In this document: positions 7,697 to 17,283 of the stretch, piece by piece | Numbering within the stretch: position 1 is the first letter of the stretch | How the letters are laid out: each line of letters begins with the position of its first letter | Assembly: GCA_016870035.1 (NCBI GenBank) | Contig: VGCJ01000018.1 | Span: forward strand, 1-32,457 | Direction of reading: 5' to 3' | Source: Alphaproteobacteria bacterium | GTDB taxonomy: Bacteria; Pseudomonadota; Alphaproteobacteria; Rhizobiales; Beijerinckiaceae | Length of the DNA: 32,457 nt | Program-made: the position numbers and the translations under genes | Notes under the pieces: generated by a model | Seen by the model: only the letters and a program-made list of their open reading frames with translations | Database searches by the model: none | What the model was told of the DNA's origin: nothing

Positions 7697-7735
7697 TTAC
7701 GCAACCACCCGACTTATTCGTCGAACCGCTACAAG

Positions 7736-7763
7736 GCCCGCAAGTCTCATCGCGGGCTTTTTT
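7736..7763 (+). terminator. intrinsic terminator or attenuator between rplT and pheS
   Basis: GCCCGC (7736-7741) pairs perfectly with GCGGGC (7752-7757) across a 10-base loop, followed directly by six T. It lies 39 bases after rplT and 23 bases before pheS. It can end the ribosomal transcript or limit read-through into pheST. No Phe-rich leader peptide is visible upstream of it. Confidence 0.8.
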
Positions 7764-7786
7764 CTTAACCCATTCGGGATTGTCCC

Positions 7787-8869
7787 ATGACCGATCTTTC
7801 CGCGCTCGAAACCAATTTAACCAAAGCGATTGCTACCGCCAGTGATGAGGCAGCGCTCGAAGCCGTGCGTGTTGCAGCCCTTGGCAAAGCCGGTTCGATT
7901 TCTGCTTTGCTAAAAACACTCGGCGCGATGACGCCCGATGAGCGCAAAGAAAAAGGCCCGCTCATTAATGGTCTGCGTGACCGTGTGAGCGAAGCGCTGA
8001 CAACGAAACGCGATGCGCTGAAATCAGCTGCACTCGATCAACGTCTCGCAAGCGAACGTGTGGATGTCACTTTGCCTTTGCCGCAAAGCCCTGCTGCACG
8101 TGGCCGCATTCATCCGATCAGCCAAGTGATTGATGAACTCACGACGATCTTCGCGGAAATGGGTTTCTCGGTTGTGGAAGGGCCCGATATCGAAACGGAT
8201 TTTTATAATTTCACCGCGCTAAATTTTCCGGTTGGCCATCCCGCGCGTGAAATGCATGACACATTCTTTTTCAACCCGAATGAGAAGGGCGAGCGCAAGC
8301 TTTTGCGCACGCACACAAGCCCTGTTCAAATTCACACCATGATGAGTGTAAAACCGCCGATCCGCGTGATCATTCCCGGCCGCACCTATCGTTGTGACTC
8401 AGATCAAACACACACGCCAATGTTCCATCAGGTCGAAGGACTGGTAATCGATAAAGGCTCGCATCTTGGTCACTTGAAATGGATCTTGGCGGAATTCTGC
8501 AAAAGCTTCTTCGAAGTTGATGATGTGAAAATGCGTTTTCGCCCAAGCTTCTTTCCCTTCACCGAGCCCTCCGTTGAAGTTGATATTCAATGCTCGCGCA
8601 AAGGCGGCGAAATCCGTTTTGGTGAAGGTGAAGATTGGCTTGAAATTTTGGGATGCGGCATGGTGCATCCGAATGTCATCCGCAATTGCGGTCTCGATCC
8701 TGATGAATATCAAGGTTTCGCCTGGGGCATGGGCATCGACCGCATCGCGATGCTGAAATATGGCATGCCGGATCTTCGTCCCTTCTTTGAAGCCGATATG
8801 CGCTGGCTCTCGCATTACGGCTTCCGCCCGCTTGATCTGCCAACTTTGGCAGGCAGCTTGAGCGTATAA
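7787..8869 (+). CDS. pheS: phenylalanyl-tRNA synthetase alpha chain
   Basis: PheS carries the class II catalytic core of the alpha2-beta2 enzyme that charges tRNA-Phe. The 360-residue protein has an N-terminal coiled coil (about 1-90), then motif 1 around [19 protein letters not shown], motif 2 in [19 protein letters not shown], and motif 3 in [34 protein letters not shown] is also characteristic. All catalytic motifs are intact and the length is normal. The ATG at 7787 directly follows the terminator region. pheT starts 12 bases after the stop. Confidence 0.98.
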   Translation: MTDLSALETNLTKAIATASDEAALEAVRVAALGKAGSISALLKTLGAMTPDERKEKGPLINGLRDRVSEALTTKRDALKSAALDQRLASERVDVTLPLPQSPAARGRIHPISQVIDELTTIFAEMGFSVVEGPDIETDFYNFTALNFPVGHPAREMHDTFFFNPNEKGERKLLRTHTSPVQIHTMMSVKPPIRVIIPGRTYRCDSDQTHTPMFHQVEGLVIDKGSHLGHLKWILAEFCKSFFEVDDVKMRFRPSFFPFTEPSVEVDIQCSRKGGEIRFGEGEDWLEILGCGMVHPNVIRNCGLDPDEYQGFAWGMGIDRIAMLKYGMPDLRPFFEADMRWLSHYGFRPLDLPTLAGSLSV

Positions 8870-8880
8870 GGAGAGACACA

Positions 8881-11301
8881 ATGAAATTCACACTCTCCTG
8901 GCTCAAAGACCATCTTGATACATCCGCTTCGCTCGACCAAATCGTTGAAGCGCTGACGCGCGTCGGTTTGGAAGTTGAAAGCGTCGAAGATCCAGCAAAA
9001 GTTTTAGCGCCCTATATTACGGCAAAAGTGATCTCGGCCGAGCAACATCCGAATGCGGATCGCTTGCGCGTGTGCATGGTCGACACGGGTGACGGCAAAC
9101 CGATTCAAGTGGTTTGCGGCGCACCGAATGCACGTGCAGGCATGATGAGCGTGTTCTCGCCGCCTGGCACTTTTATCCCGGGTAAAAACATCACGATTAC
9201 GGTGGGCGTTGTGCGTGGTGTTGAATCGGCCGGCATGCTTTGCTCGGCCTTTGAGTTAGGTCTATCCGAAGATCACGAAGGCATTATAGATCTGCCTGCC
9301 GATGCTCTCATTGGCGTGCGTTATGTTGATTACGCTGGCGTTGATGATCCGGTGATTGATGTTGCGATCACGCCGAACCGTTCCGATGCGCTCGGTGTTT
9401 ATGGCATTGCGCGCGATCTTGCCGCCGCAGGACTCGGCTCCTTAAAACGGCATGATTTAACGGCGATCAAAGGCAAGGGCGCCTGCCCGGTCGATGTGAA
9501 ATTAAATTTTGCAAGCGATCAAAAACATTTTGCGCCCGCCTTCGCGCTGCGTCTTGTGCGCGGAATAAAAAATGGCCCAAGCCCTGAATGGATGCAGCGT
9601 CGCTTGAAAGCGATTGGTTTGCGTCCCATCAACACGCTTGTCGATATCACGAATTACATCACATTCGATCGCGGTCGGCCTTTGCATGTGTTTGATGCCG
9701 AAAAAGTCAAAGGCAATCTCGTTGTGCGTCATGCAAAAGACGGCGATGAGATTCTCGCTCTTGATGGCATGACCTACAAACCCGATCCGTCTGTTGTCGT
9801 GATCTGTGATGATAATGGTATTGAATCAATTGCGGGTATCATGGGTGGGGAACATTCGGGGTGTGATGAAAACACAACCGATGTGTTGATCGAATCCGCA
9901 CTCTGGGATCCGTTGAACATCGCGCGTTCGGGCCGTGCACTCGGCATCAACACCGATGCGCGTTATCGTTTCGAGCGTGGTGTTGATCCGGCCTTCTGTG
10001 TGCCGGGTCTCGATCTTGCGACAAAGATGGTTCTTGATCTTTGCGGCGGCGAAGCGAGCGAAGCGCTTGTGGCGGGCGAAATTCCAGCCCCCGAAAAGAT
10101 CATCACGTTCCCGTGGTCGGAAGTGAAACGTCTCACGGGCCTTTCACTGCTTGTACCGGAGATGAAAGCGATTCTCACCGAGCTTGGCTTTTGGGTTTCG
10201 GGCACCTACAAAGAAGTCAAAGTTGCCGTACCCTCATGGCGGCCGGATGTCGAAGACAAAGCCGATCTTGTCGAAGAAATCATGCGTATCGCAGGGCTTG
10301 ATCAAGTTGAGGCCGTGCCCTTCCCGCGCGAAGTGGCGGAAGTGCCAAAGCCCGTTTTGACGCTCATTCAAAAACGTACGCGGCTTGCCAAACGCGCGCT
10401 TGCCACGCGCGGACTTGTGGAAGCGGTGACATGGTCTTTCATCTCAAAAGCGGAAGCCGTAATTTTTGGCGGCGGGAAACTGGAACTCGCACTCGCCAAT
10501 CCGATTGCGGCAGATCTTTCCGACATGCGCCCAAGCCTTTTACCGGGGCTGATCAAAGCCGCTGGGCGCAATGCGGATCGCGGTTTCGGTGACGCGGCAC
10601 TTTTTGAAGTCGGCCAAGTCTTCGCCGGCGCAGAGCCGAACGGGCAAACAATCTCCGCCGCTGCGATCCGTCGCGGCTTAGCCGCATCGAAGGGCCTTGG
10701 CCGTCATTGGCAGGGCCATAACAGCATTGATCTCTTTGAAGCCAAGGCGGATGCATTGGCTCTTCTTGAAGCGCTTGGTGTTCCCACCGCCGGACTTCAG
10801 ATCGCGCAGGGCGGACCGAGCTGGTTCCATCCGGGTCGCTCGGGCACGCTGCAATTCAGCCCGAAAATGGTTGTCGGTTCATTTGGTGAAATTCATCCAC
10901 GCATTCTCGAAGCGCTCGATGTGAAGGGGCCGATTGTCGCGATCGAGATCACGCTTGATGCCTTGCCGCCACCAAAGGCACGCCCGACCAAAATGAAACC
11001 GAAGCTCGTTTTGTCCGATTTCCAACCGGTGAGCCGCGACTTTGCGTTCATTGTTGATAAAACGGTTCCGGCAGCCGATATTTTGAAAGCGGCGCAAGCA
11101 GCCGAGCGGACACTCATCAGCGACATCACGGTCTTCGATCTCTATGAGGGAACAGGCGTCAGTGTAGGTAAAATCTCGGTCGCCATCGCGGTGACGCTAC
11201 AACCAACCGACAAAACACTGACCGATGTCGAAATTGACGCAGTCTCCAGCCGCATTATTGCCGAAGTTCAGAAGAAAACAGGAGCTACGTTACGAGCCTA
11301 A
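8881..11301 (+). CDS. pheT: phenylalanyl-tRNA synthetase beta chain
   Basis: PheT is the large subunit of phenylalanyl-tRNA synthetase and carries the B3/B4 editing domain that clears mischarged Tyr-tRNA-Phe. The 806-residue product has an N-terminal strand KFTLSWLKDHLDT, an EMAP-type tRNA-binding domain (about 40-150, HPNADRLRVC), the B3/B4 domain with FDRGRPLHVFDAEKV and IESIAGIMGG, a B5 domain, a catalytic-like domain, and a C-terminal anticodon-binding domain (SDFQPVSRDFAFIVD). AAGGAGA precedes the ATG at 8881. It is cotranscribed with pheS. Confidence 0.98.
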   Translation: MKFTLSWLKDHLDTSASLDQIVEALTRVGLEVESVEDPAKVLAPYITAKVISAEQHPNADRLRVCMVDTGDGKPIQVVCGAPNARAGMMSVFSPPGTFIPGKNITITVGVVRGVESAGMLCSAFELGLSEDHEGIIDLPADALIGVRYVDYAGVDDPVIDVAITPNRSDALGVYGIARDLAAAGLGSLKRHDLTAIKGKGACPVDVKLNFASDQKHFAPAFALRLVRGIKNGPSPEWMQRRLKAIGLRPINTLVDITNYITFDRGRPLHVFDAEKVKGNLVVRHAKDGDEILALDGMTYKPDPSVVVICDDNGIESIAGIMGGEHSGCDENTTDVLIESALWDPLNIARSGRALGINTDARYRFERGVDPAFCVPGLDLATKMVLDLCGGEASEALVAGEIPAPEKIITFPWSEVKRLTGLSLLVPEMKAILTELGFWVSGTYKEVKVAVPSWRPDVEDKADLVEEIMRIAGLDQVEAVPFPREVAEVPKPVLTLIQKRTRLAKRALATRGLVEAVTWSFISKAEAVIFGGGKLELALANPIAADLSDMRPSLLPGLIKAAGRNADRGFGDAALFEVGQVFAGAEPNGQTISAAAIRRGLAASKGLGRHWQGHNSIDLFEAKADALALLEALGVPTAGLQIAQGGPSWFHPGRSGTLQFSPKMVVGSFGEIHPRILEALDVKGPIVAIEITLDALPPPKARPTKMKPKLVLSDFQPVSRDFAFIVDKTVPAADILKAAQAAERTLISDITVFDLYEGTGVSVGKISVAIAVTLQPTDKTLTDVEIDAVSSRIIAEVQKKTGATLRA

Positions 11302-11386
11302 TAGCGCGTAACGTTTGATCGGGTAAGAAATCCTTATCTATTCTTCGCGTATTTTGTGGGATCAATTCTGTATTGGTGTTTGACCC

Positions 11387-12133
11387 ATGGCTCAATCGCA
11401 TATGAGTTTTTCTGTAATGTCATTGTATCGGGGAGCGGCGCTCGGCCTCTGCGCGCTCGCTGTGTCTCTGCCTGCTTTTGCCACAGAAGTGACAAGCGAA
11501 GGCAGCGGCGCCACGATCCAGCTTGCAAGCACCGAAACCTATCATTCGGTTGAGCCCCCTGATGATGCCGATCAATGGTATGTTGGGTCTATTCCCGATG
11601 AGCCTTACGACATTCCAAAAATTGACCGATCACGTCTGCGCGCGGATTTGCGCCGCGAAACCGTTTCGGCACCCGAAGATATGCCGGCGAATACGATCGT
11701 GGTCGATATCGATAATCGCCATCTCTTTTTCTATCCGGGCGATGGCACCGCCATTCGTTATGGCATCGGCGTTGGGCGTCGCGGATTTTCTTGGCAAGGC
11801 AATGCGAGCATCGGCCGCAAAGGTGTGTGGCCTGATTGGATCCCCACACCAACCATGCGCGCTTTGATCCCGAATTTACCAGCGAGCATAGAAGGCGGAC
11901 TTGATAGTCCGCTTGGGGCGCGCGCGCTTTATCTTTATCAAAATGGCCAGGACAATCTCTTCCGCATTCATGGCACCAATGAACCATGGACGATCGGCGA
12001 ACAGGTTTCGAGCGGCTGTGTCCGCATGCTCAATGAAGATGTCGCTGATCTTTATAATCGCGTCGAGATCAGTACCAAAGTCATTCTGCGGAATTCGAAA
12101 TACGCGTCCACACGCGTTTCACAATCAGAGTGA
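11387..12133 (+). CDS. L,D-transpeptidase (YkuD family), exported
   Basis: YkuD-domain enzymes form 3-3 peptidoglycan cross-links or anchor proteins to peptidoglycan in the periplasm. The 248-residue protein has a signal peptide with a hydrophobic core (GLCALAVSLPAFA), with likely cleavage after AFA. The catalytic domain (about 105-240) includes IRYGIGVGRRGFSWQGNASI, FRIHGTNEPWTIG with His195, and SSGCVRMLNEDV with nucleophile Cys211, all intact. An ATG at 11402 is an alternative start and still keeps a signal peptide. Its 3' end overlaps the convergent adenylyltransferase gene by 9 bases. Confidence 0.92.
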   Translation: MAQSHMSFSVMSLYRGAALGLCALAVSLPAFATEVTSEGSGATIQLASTETYHSVEPPDDADQWYVGSIPDEPYDIPKIDRSRLRADLRRETVSAPEDMPANTIVVDIDNRHLFFYPGDGTAIRYGIGVGRRGFSWQGNASIGRKGVWPDWIPTPTMRALIPNLPASIEGGLDSPLGARALYLYQNGQDNLFRIHGTNEPWTIGEQVSSGCVRMLNEDVADLYNRVEISTKVILRNSKYASTRVSQSE

Positions 12134-12919
12134 AGCATTTGATCCCGTCAGCGGATTATCGGAATCCCAGCGATACTGAACCGTTTCAAATCGCATTGCG
12201 CGCGCGTCAATCATCAAGAGTTTGCCGACAAGCGGCTCGCCAAAACCAACAATCGCGCGAATCACTTCGAGCGCCATTAAACTTCCTGCAAGACCTGCGA
12301 GCGCGCCGAGCACACCCGCTTCGGCGCAAGCCGGAACCATGCCTGCGGGCGGCGGCTCGGGAAACAAACAACGATAGGTTGGATTGAGAACGCCATCCGC
12401 ATTTTTTTCGAATGGCCGAAGCGTTGTGACCGTTGCATCCATCGCACCAAGCGCGGCGGTGATGAGCGGCTTCTTCTCAACACAACATGTATCGGACACA
12501 AGATAACGCGTTGTGAAATTATCAGAGCCATCGGCAATCACATCATAAGATGAAATCAATGATGACGCATTCTCTGGCATGATGCGCGTGTGATGCGCCT
12601 CGACCTTCACATGCGGATTGATGAGATGCATCGCTTCCGCAGCACTTTCCGTTTTTGCACGACCAACATCCGATGTGCCATGAATGATCTGCCGCTGAAG
12701 ATTAGAGAGCGAGACAACATCATCATCAATGATGCCAATCATACCGACACCAGCGGCGGTGAGATAGTGCAACAAAGGCGCACCCAAACCACCCGCGCCA
12801 ATCACCAAAACACGCGCAGCCTTCAAACGTTGCTGCCCCGGCCCGCCGACATCACGCAGCACGATATGACGCGCATAGCGTTCAAGCTCTTCGGAGGAGA
12901 GTGTGGGAAGCGTAGCCAT
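12125..12919 (-). CDS. moeB: HesA/MoeB/ThiF-family sulfur-carrier adenylyltransferase
   Basis: E1-like enzymes of this family adenylate the C-terminal Gly-Gly of MoaD or ThiS for molybdopterin or thiamine synthesis. Visible motifs are YARHIVLRDVGGPGQQRL, the nucleotide-binding GAGGLGAPLLHYL, DDDVVSLSNLQRQI, DGSDNFTTRYLVSD and the catalytic-cysteine loop VPACAEAGVLGALAG. There is no C-terminal rhodanese domain, and I do not see the paired CxxC zinc motifs of E. coli MoeB. An ATG at 12919 is preferred over the TTG one codon upstream; its A is also the last base of the polA stop (TGATG), so translation is coupled. MoeB and ThiF cannot be separated from sequence alone. Confidence 0.85.
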   Translation of the reverse strand: MATLPTLSSEELERYARHIVLRDVGGPGQQRLKAARVLVIGAGGLGAPLLHYLTAAGVGMIGIIDDDVVSLSNLQRQIIHGTSDVGRAKTESAAEAMHLINPHVKVEAHHTRIMPENASSLISSYDVIADGSDNFTTRYLVSDTCCVEKKPLITAALGAMDATVTTLRPFEKNADGVLNPTYRCLFPEPPPAGMVPACAEAGVLGALAGLAGSLMALEVIRAIVGFGEPLVGKLLMIDARAMRFETVQYRWDSDNPLTGSNASL

Positions 12920-15897
12920 CAATGCGCCTCGTCCCAGTTTTTGGCGGCACGCGCATCGACTTGCAAAGGCACCGCTAATTCGATTGCTGGATGAGGCGCG
13001 TCTTCCATGACTTTTTTCACGATGGCAATGGTCACATCGACTTCGGCATCCGGCACTTCGAAAATCAATTCGTCATGCACTTGCAACAACATGTCCGCTT
13101 TGAGTTTTTTTTTATGCAACGCCTCTTCCATGCGGATCATCGCACGACGAATAATGTCGGCGGCGGTGCCTTGAATGGGCGCGTTGATCGCCGCGCGTTC
13201 ATTAAATGCGCGCTCGGAAGGATTGGACGAATTGATTTGCGGGTAGTGACACCGCCGCCCGAAAATCGTCGTGACATAACCATGTTCACGCGCGAATTTT
13301 TTTGTCGATTCCATATAGTCGCGAATACCCGGAAACCGCTCGAAATATTTTTTGATATAGACGCCTGCTTCCTCGCGGCCGATGCCCAATTGATTGGCAA
13401 GACCAAAAGCCGAGATGCCGTAGATGATTCCGAAATTGATCGCTTTCGCGCGACGACGGATCATTGGATCCATGTCTTTGACCGGCACGCCGAACATTTC
13501 AGACGCTGTCATCGCATGAATGTCGATTCCATCCGCAAAGGCTTTGCGTAAAGCCGGGATCTCGGCCATATGCGCGAGAATGCGCAATTCGATTTGCGAA
13601 TAATCGGCGCTCACCAATTTATGACCCGGTGTGGCAACAAAGGCCGCGCGAATCTTGCGTCCTTCTTCGGTACGCACCGGAATGTTTTGCACATTCGGAT
13701 CAGATGAAGAGAGGCGTCCCGTTGTGGTTGCGGCAAGCGAGAAACTCGTATGAACGCGCTTGGTTTGCGCATTTACAAAATCCGGCAGCGCATCAGCATA
13801 AGTTGATTTGAGTTTGGAAATTTGCCGCCATTCCAAAATGCGCTTTGGTAAATCATGGCCTTGATCGGTAAGCTCTTCAAGAATTTGTGCGCCTGTGGCC
13901 CATGCTCCCGTTGCGGTTTTCTTGCCTCCGGGCAGACCCATTTTGCCAAAAAGAATATCGCCCAATTGTTTCGGTGAAGCGGGATTAAATGTTTGCCCCG
14001 CCGCTTCATGAATCTCATGTTCGAGTCGCGCCATGGTTTGCGCGAATTCACCGGACAAACGCGAAAGCATTTGACGATCAATCGAAATACCGCGCCGTTC
14101 CATACGCGCGAGCACTTCAAGCAAAGGCCGCTCGAGTGTTTCATAAACCGTTGTCATGCGTTCGGCGGCGAGACGTGGCTTCAACACACGCCACAAGCGC
14201 AAAGTGACATCAGCGTCTTCGGCAGCATAGGCGGTGGCTTTATCGAGCGGCACACGCGCAAAACCGATGAAATTTTTGCCAGAACCCGCCACTTCAGAAA
14301 ACGGTATCGTCTCATGTCCCAGATGACGTTTTGAAAGCTCATCCATGCCATGCGAACCACGCCCCGCATCAAGCACATAAGAAAGCAGCATCGTGTCATC
14401 ATAGGGCGCGACTTCGATGCCGTGTTTTTTCAAAACAAGCCAATCATATTTGAGATTTTGTCCGATCTTCAAAATCGATTTGTCTTCGAGAAGCGGTTTC
14501 AGATGTTTGATCGCATCGCGCACTGGCAATTGCCCCGCGATTAAATTATTACCGCCAAAGAGATCGCCTGATCCTTCGCTGCGATGCTGCAGAGGAATAT
14601 AGCAGGCACGACCTGGCCGCACCGCAAGCGAGATGCCGACAAGATCGGCACCCATCGCGTCAAGATCGCTTGTTTCCGTATCAACCGCGATTACACCCTC
14701 CTCGCGTGCTTCCGCGATAAATTGATCGAGAATTTTAAGATCGGTAATGGTGACATAAGATGACCGATCAATCTTTGAAGCGAGCGCTTCATCAGCGCGA
14801 TTCTTGGCAAGAGCGGCCGGCGTCATTGCGCCCGCTTGTGCCTTGGCCATCGGCGCGGCTCCGCGTGAAGCGGGAGAAGACGCGTGAGGTTCGGAGGCAG
14901 GCGCATCCTCCGTCGTGACTCTTTCTGTCACCCCCTTGCCCCATACTGTTCCCGCGCCCGCTTTGGAGAGTTCCGGATCAGCGTCAATCAAAGACACATC
15001 CGCCTCATAGGCTTCGGCTACGCGGCGGGTGATGGAGTTGAATTCCATCGCTTTGAGAAAAGCGATGAGGTTACGTGGATCGGGATCATGCAAAGTGAGA
15101 TCATCAAGCGGAACGTCGAGCGGCACATTCGCTTCAAGCCGAACGAGATCACGGGAGATGCGCGCTTTATCCGCGTGTTCAACGAGGGATTCACGGCGCT
15201 TGGGTTGTTTGATTTCACCCGCACACGCAAGCAGCTGATCGAGATCCCCATATTCAGTGATGAGTCGAGCGGCCGTCTTGATGCCGATACCCGGCACGCC
15301 TGGCACATTGTCAACCGAGTCCCCCGCGAGCGCCTGAACATCAACAACACGTTCGGGTGGCACCCCAAATTTCTCAATGACTTCATCCATGCCGATGCGT
15401 TTGTCTTTCATCGAATCGTAAAGCGACACACCATTGCCAACGAGCTGCATCAAATCCTTGTCAGAGGAGACAATGGTTGTGGTGGCACCTGCCTCGGAGG
15501 CAAGACGCGCATAGGTCGCAATCAGATCATCCGCCTCATAGTCCTTCTGTTCGATGGACGGTATTTCAAAAGCTCTTACGGCGTCACGGATGAGTTTGAA
15601 CTGAGGGCGCAATTCCTCATGAGGTTCGGTACGGTTGGCCTTGTAATCGGGGTAAAGCCGGTTGCGAAAGGTCTCGGACGAATGGTCAAAAATCACCGCG
15701 AGATGGGTGGGCCGCTCGCCCGCAACCGAATCCCGCAACAGCTTCCAGAGCATGTTGCAAAAACCCGCCACAGCCCCGATGGGCAGCCCGTCGGATTTTC
15801 GCGTCAGGGGCGGCAAAGCGTGAAAAGCGCGAAAAATATAGCCCGACCCGTCCACCAGAAACACGTGGTCGCCGCGTTTGATTTTTGATTTTGTCAT
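12919..15897 (-). CDS. polA: DNA polymerase I
   Basis: Pol I fills gaps and removes RNA primers and damaged strands. The 992-residue protein has all three domains: the 5'-3' exonuclease (about 10-300; FLVDGSGYIFRAFHAL, QKDYEADDLIATYA, GDSVDNVPGVPGIG); the 3'-5' exonuclease (about 385-590; VIAVDTETSDLD, KIGQNLKYDWLVL, YAAEDADVTLRLW), whose acidic residues are present so proofreading should be active; and the polymerase (DYSQIELRILAHMAE, RRAKAINFGIIYGISAFG, LLQVHDELIFEVP). An Ala/Pro-rich linker lies around residues 315-365. The ATG at 15897 is preferred over a TTG two codons upstream. Confidence 0.98.
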   Translation of the reverse strand: MTKSKIKRGDHVFLVDGSGYIFRAFHALPPLTRKSDGLPIGAVAGFCNMLWKLLRDSVAGERPTHLAVIFDHSSETFRNRLYPDYKANRTEPHEELRPQFKLIRDAVRAFEIPSIEQKDYEADDLIATYARLASEAGATTTIVSSDKDLMQLVGNGVSLYDSMKDKRIGMDEVIEKFGVPPERVVDVQALAGDSVDNVPGVPGIGIKTAARLITEYGDLDQLLACAGEIKQPKRRESLVEHADKARISRDLVRLEANVPLDVPLDDLTLHDPDPRNLIAFLKAMEFNSITRRVAEAYEADVSLIDADPELSKAGAGTVWGKGVTERVTTEDAPASEPHASSPASRGAAPMAKAQAGAMTPAALAKNRADEALASKIDRSSYVTITDLKILDQFIAEAREEGVIAVDTETSDLDAMGADLVGISLAVRPGRACYIPLQHRSEGSGDLFGGNNLIAGQLPVRDAIKHLKPLLEDKSILKIGQNLKYDWLVLKKHGIEVAPYDDTMLLSYVLDAGRGSHGMDELSKRHLGHETIPFSEVAGSGKNFIGFARVPLDKATAYAAEDADVTLRLWRVLKPRLAAERMTTVYETLERPLLEVLARMERRGISIDRQMLSRLSGEFAQTMARLEHEIHEAAGQTFNPASPKQLGDILFGKMGLPGGKKTATGAWATGAQILEELTDQGHDLPKRILEWRQISKLKSTYADALPDFVNAQTKRVHTSFSLAATTTGRLSSSDPNVQNIPVRTEEGRKIRAAFVATPGHKLVSADYSQIELRILAHMAEIPALRKAFADGIDIHAMTASEMFGVPVKDMDPMIRRRAKAINFGIIYGISAFGLANQLGIGREEAGVYIKKYFERFPGIRDYMESTKKFAREHGYVTTIFGRRCHYPQINSSNPSERAFNERAAINAPIQGTAADIIRRAMIRMEEALHKKKLKADMLLQVHDELIFEVPDAEVDVTIAIVKKVMEDAPHPAIELAVPLQVDARAAKNWDEAH

Positions 15898-16028
15898 GTT
15901 CAATCCCGATTCCAGACCATTATTTCACGGTCAGCCCGCCGGGGCAAAGGCCTCAGGGATTGCATTCTGTAAAAGGCATGGTCAACCATGAGCCAAACGA
16001 ATAAGAAGGCATTGCGGGGGCGTCTTTT

Positions 16029-16892
16029 ATGTCGTCGGGCCAAGATCAGCTTTCGATCAGACAGATCGAATTGATCGATTCGATTGCGCGTCACCGCTCC
16101 ATCAGTCGGGCGGCGGCGGAGCTCAACCTGACCCAATCAGCGTTATCACATTCAATCAGCGCGATCGAAACACAATTGGGCATTACGCTTTTCATGCGGT
16201 TGAAAAACGGCGTGGAACCCACGCCTTTTGCCTATGCATTTCGGGCCCGCGCCGCCATCATTCGGGACGTGATCGCCGATACGAAACGCGATCTCCATTC
16301 CTATGTTCGACCGAAAAAGCCAACGCTTCACATCCAGGCCGGAACACGGGCAACGCCCCTTTGGGTCACGCCATCCGTAGCAACGCTGTCATCGCGCTTT
16401 CCGGAATTCATGTTTGATGCACAAACTAATCTCAATAATCTCGCGCGCAATCTCGAACTTCATGAAACAGATTTGGTCGTCACAGCGCTCGTCTTTTTTC
16501 AAGAGACCAGCTCGCTAATAGAGTTGATGTGAAGATAGAGAATTTAAGGCAATATCCGCTTGAGGGCGATGTTGTTCCGCGCGCACTCGTAGACTTTATC
16601 GAGGGCGATCCGGATCAACTTGAATAATTTAATACCTTCACGGGCGAAATGATTTCCTCAATTCGCGTAACGGCAATTTATGAAATTTTTAGCATAATTG
16701 CCTTATGACCTTTTGTATGGAGTCAAGGCGGCGAGCCGCATTGTCGAATTGAAAGATCCGAGCTTGAAGCCCCTCCCGGTCGAAATTTCTGCAATTGGTC
16801 TCGAATCAAAACGCCAGCTTCCAGAAATCGCAGCGATGATCGATGTGATCAAGGATGTTGAAAGTCCGCGGCCACATTTGCCGCGTCTATGA
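16029..16892 (+). pseudogene. LysR-family regulator, inactivated by deletion, frameshifts and a stop
   Basis: The first 167 codons encode a good LysR winged-helix domain (QIELIDSIARHRSISRAAAE, LTQSALSHSISAIETQLG) and the start of the effector domain, ending at TGA 16532. Typical LysR proteins have about 300 residues. The rest is present but broken. A second frame from 16529 reads IENLRQYPLEGDVVPRALVD and GDPDQLE, hits an in-frame TAA, and continues FNTFTGEMISSIRVTAIYEI. After another frame change come LPYDLLYGVKAASRIVEL and the C-terminus to 16892. Some thirty residues between the first two blocks seem lost. The order of fragments matches one LysR effector domain, so this is a genuine pseudogene at the border of the accessory region. 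Confidence 0.85.
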
Positions 16893-17283
16893 CTTTTCGG
16901 ACTGGCTTACAAGAAAGCTTACAATATCGACTTTTAGGGCTGCGAGAGCGATAATATGACGCCTCTCGATAGGCTTCACAATCAAGGTCTGCGAGCCAAT
17001 CCTAAACCAACATAACTACTGGATCGCATCATGGGGGCGGGCCAATGTCAGTGGCTGGGATTGACAAAATTAATAACCAATCCGTTGCACCAACTTCGAC
17101 ATACGTATTTCTGAAGCAAGACATTCTTCCTTAGTTTTTTTAAAAGGGAATATCCTAATTTTTTTTAATAAATCCAGCTTTCAATTCTAAGTACGCGCTC
17201 GATCTAAGTTATTAATAAATTGAATTTTTTTAGATCTTCTATATCCAAGCTATTTAGTATAAAATAAAAAATGGGAGGTATTC
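16893..17283. other. AT-rich intergenic border region
   Basis: The composition changes sharply here, from the GC-rich core to runs of A and T (17,100-17,275). No protein frame, tRNA or clear attachment repeat is visible. The last 100 bases must hold the promoter of the following dehydrogenase gene, but several AT-rich hexamers fit and none stands out. Confidence 0.5.

Noticed and set aside
7697-7786. Phe-rich leader peptide for pheST attenuation
   Set aside because: No short frame with clustered Phe codons precedes the hairpin, so classical leader-peptide attenuation is unsupported.
14884-15888. 334-codon plus-strand open frame opposite polA
   Set aside because: It is the antisense shadow of the polA 5'-exonuclease coding region; it shows no family motifs.
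16893-17283. tRNA gene or attachment site at the island border
   Set aside because: No tRNA-like sequence and no direct repeat shared with the right end was seen.
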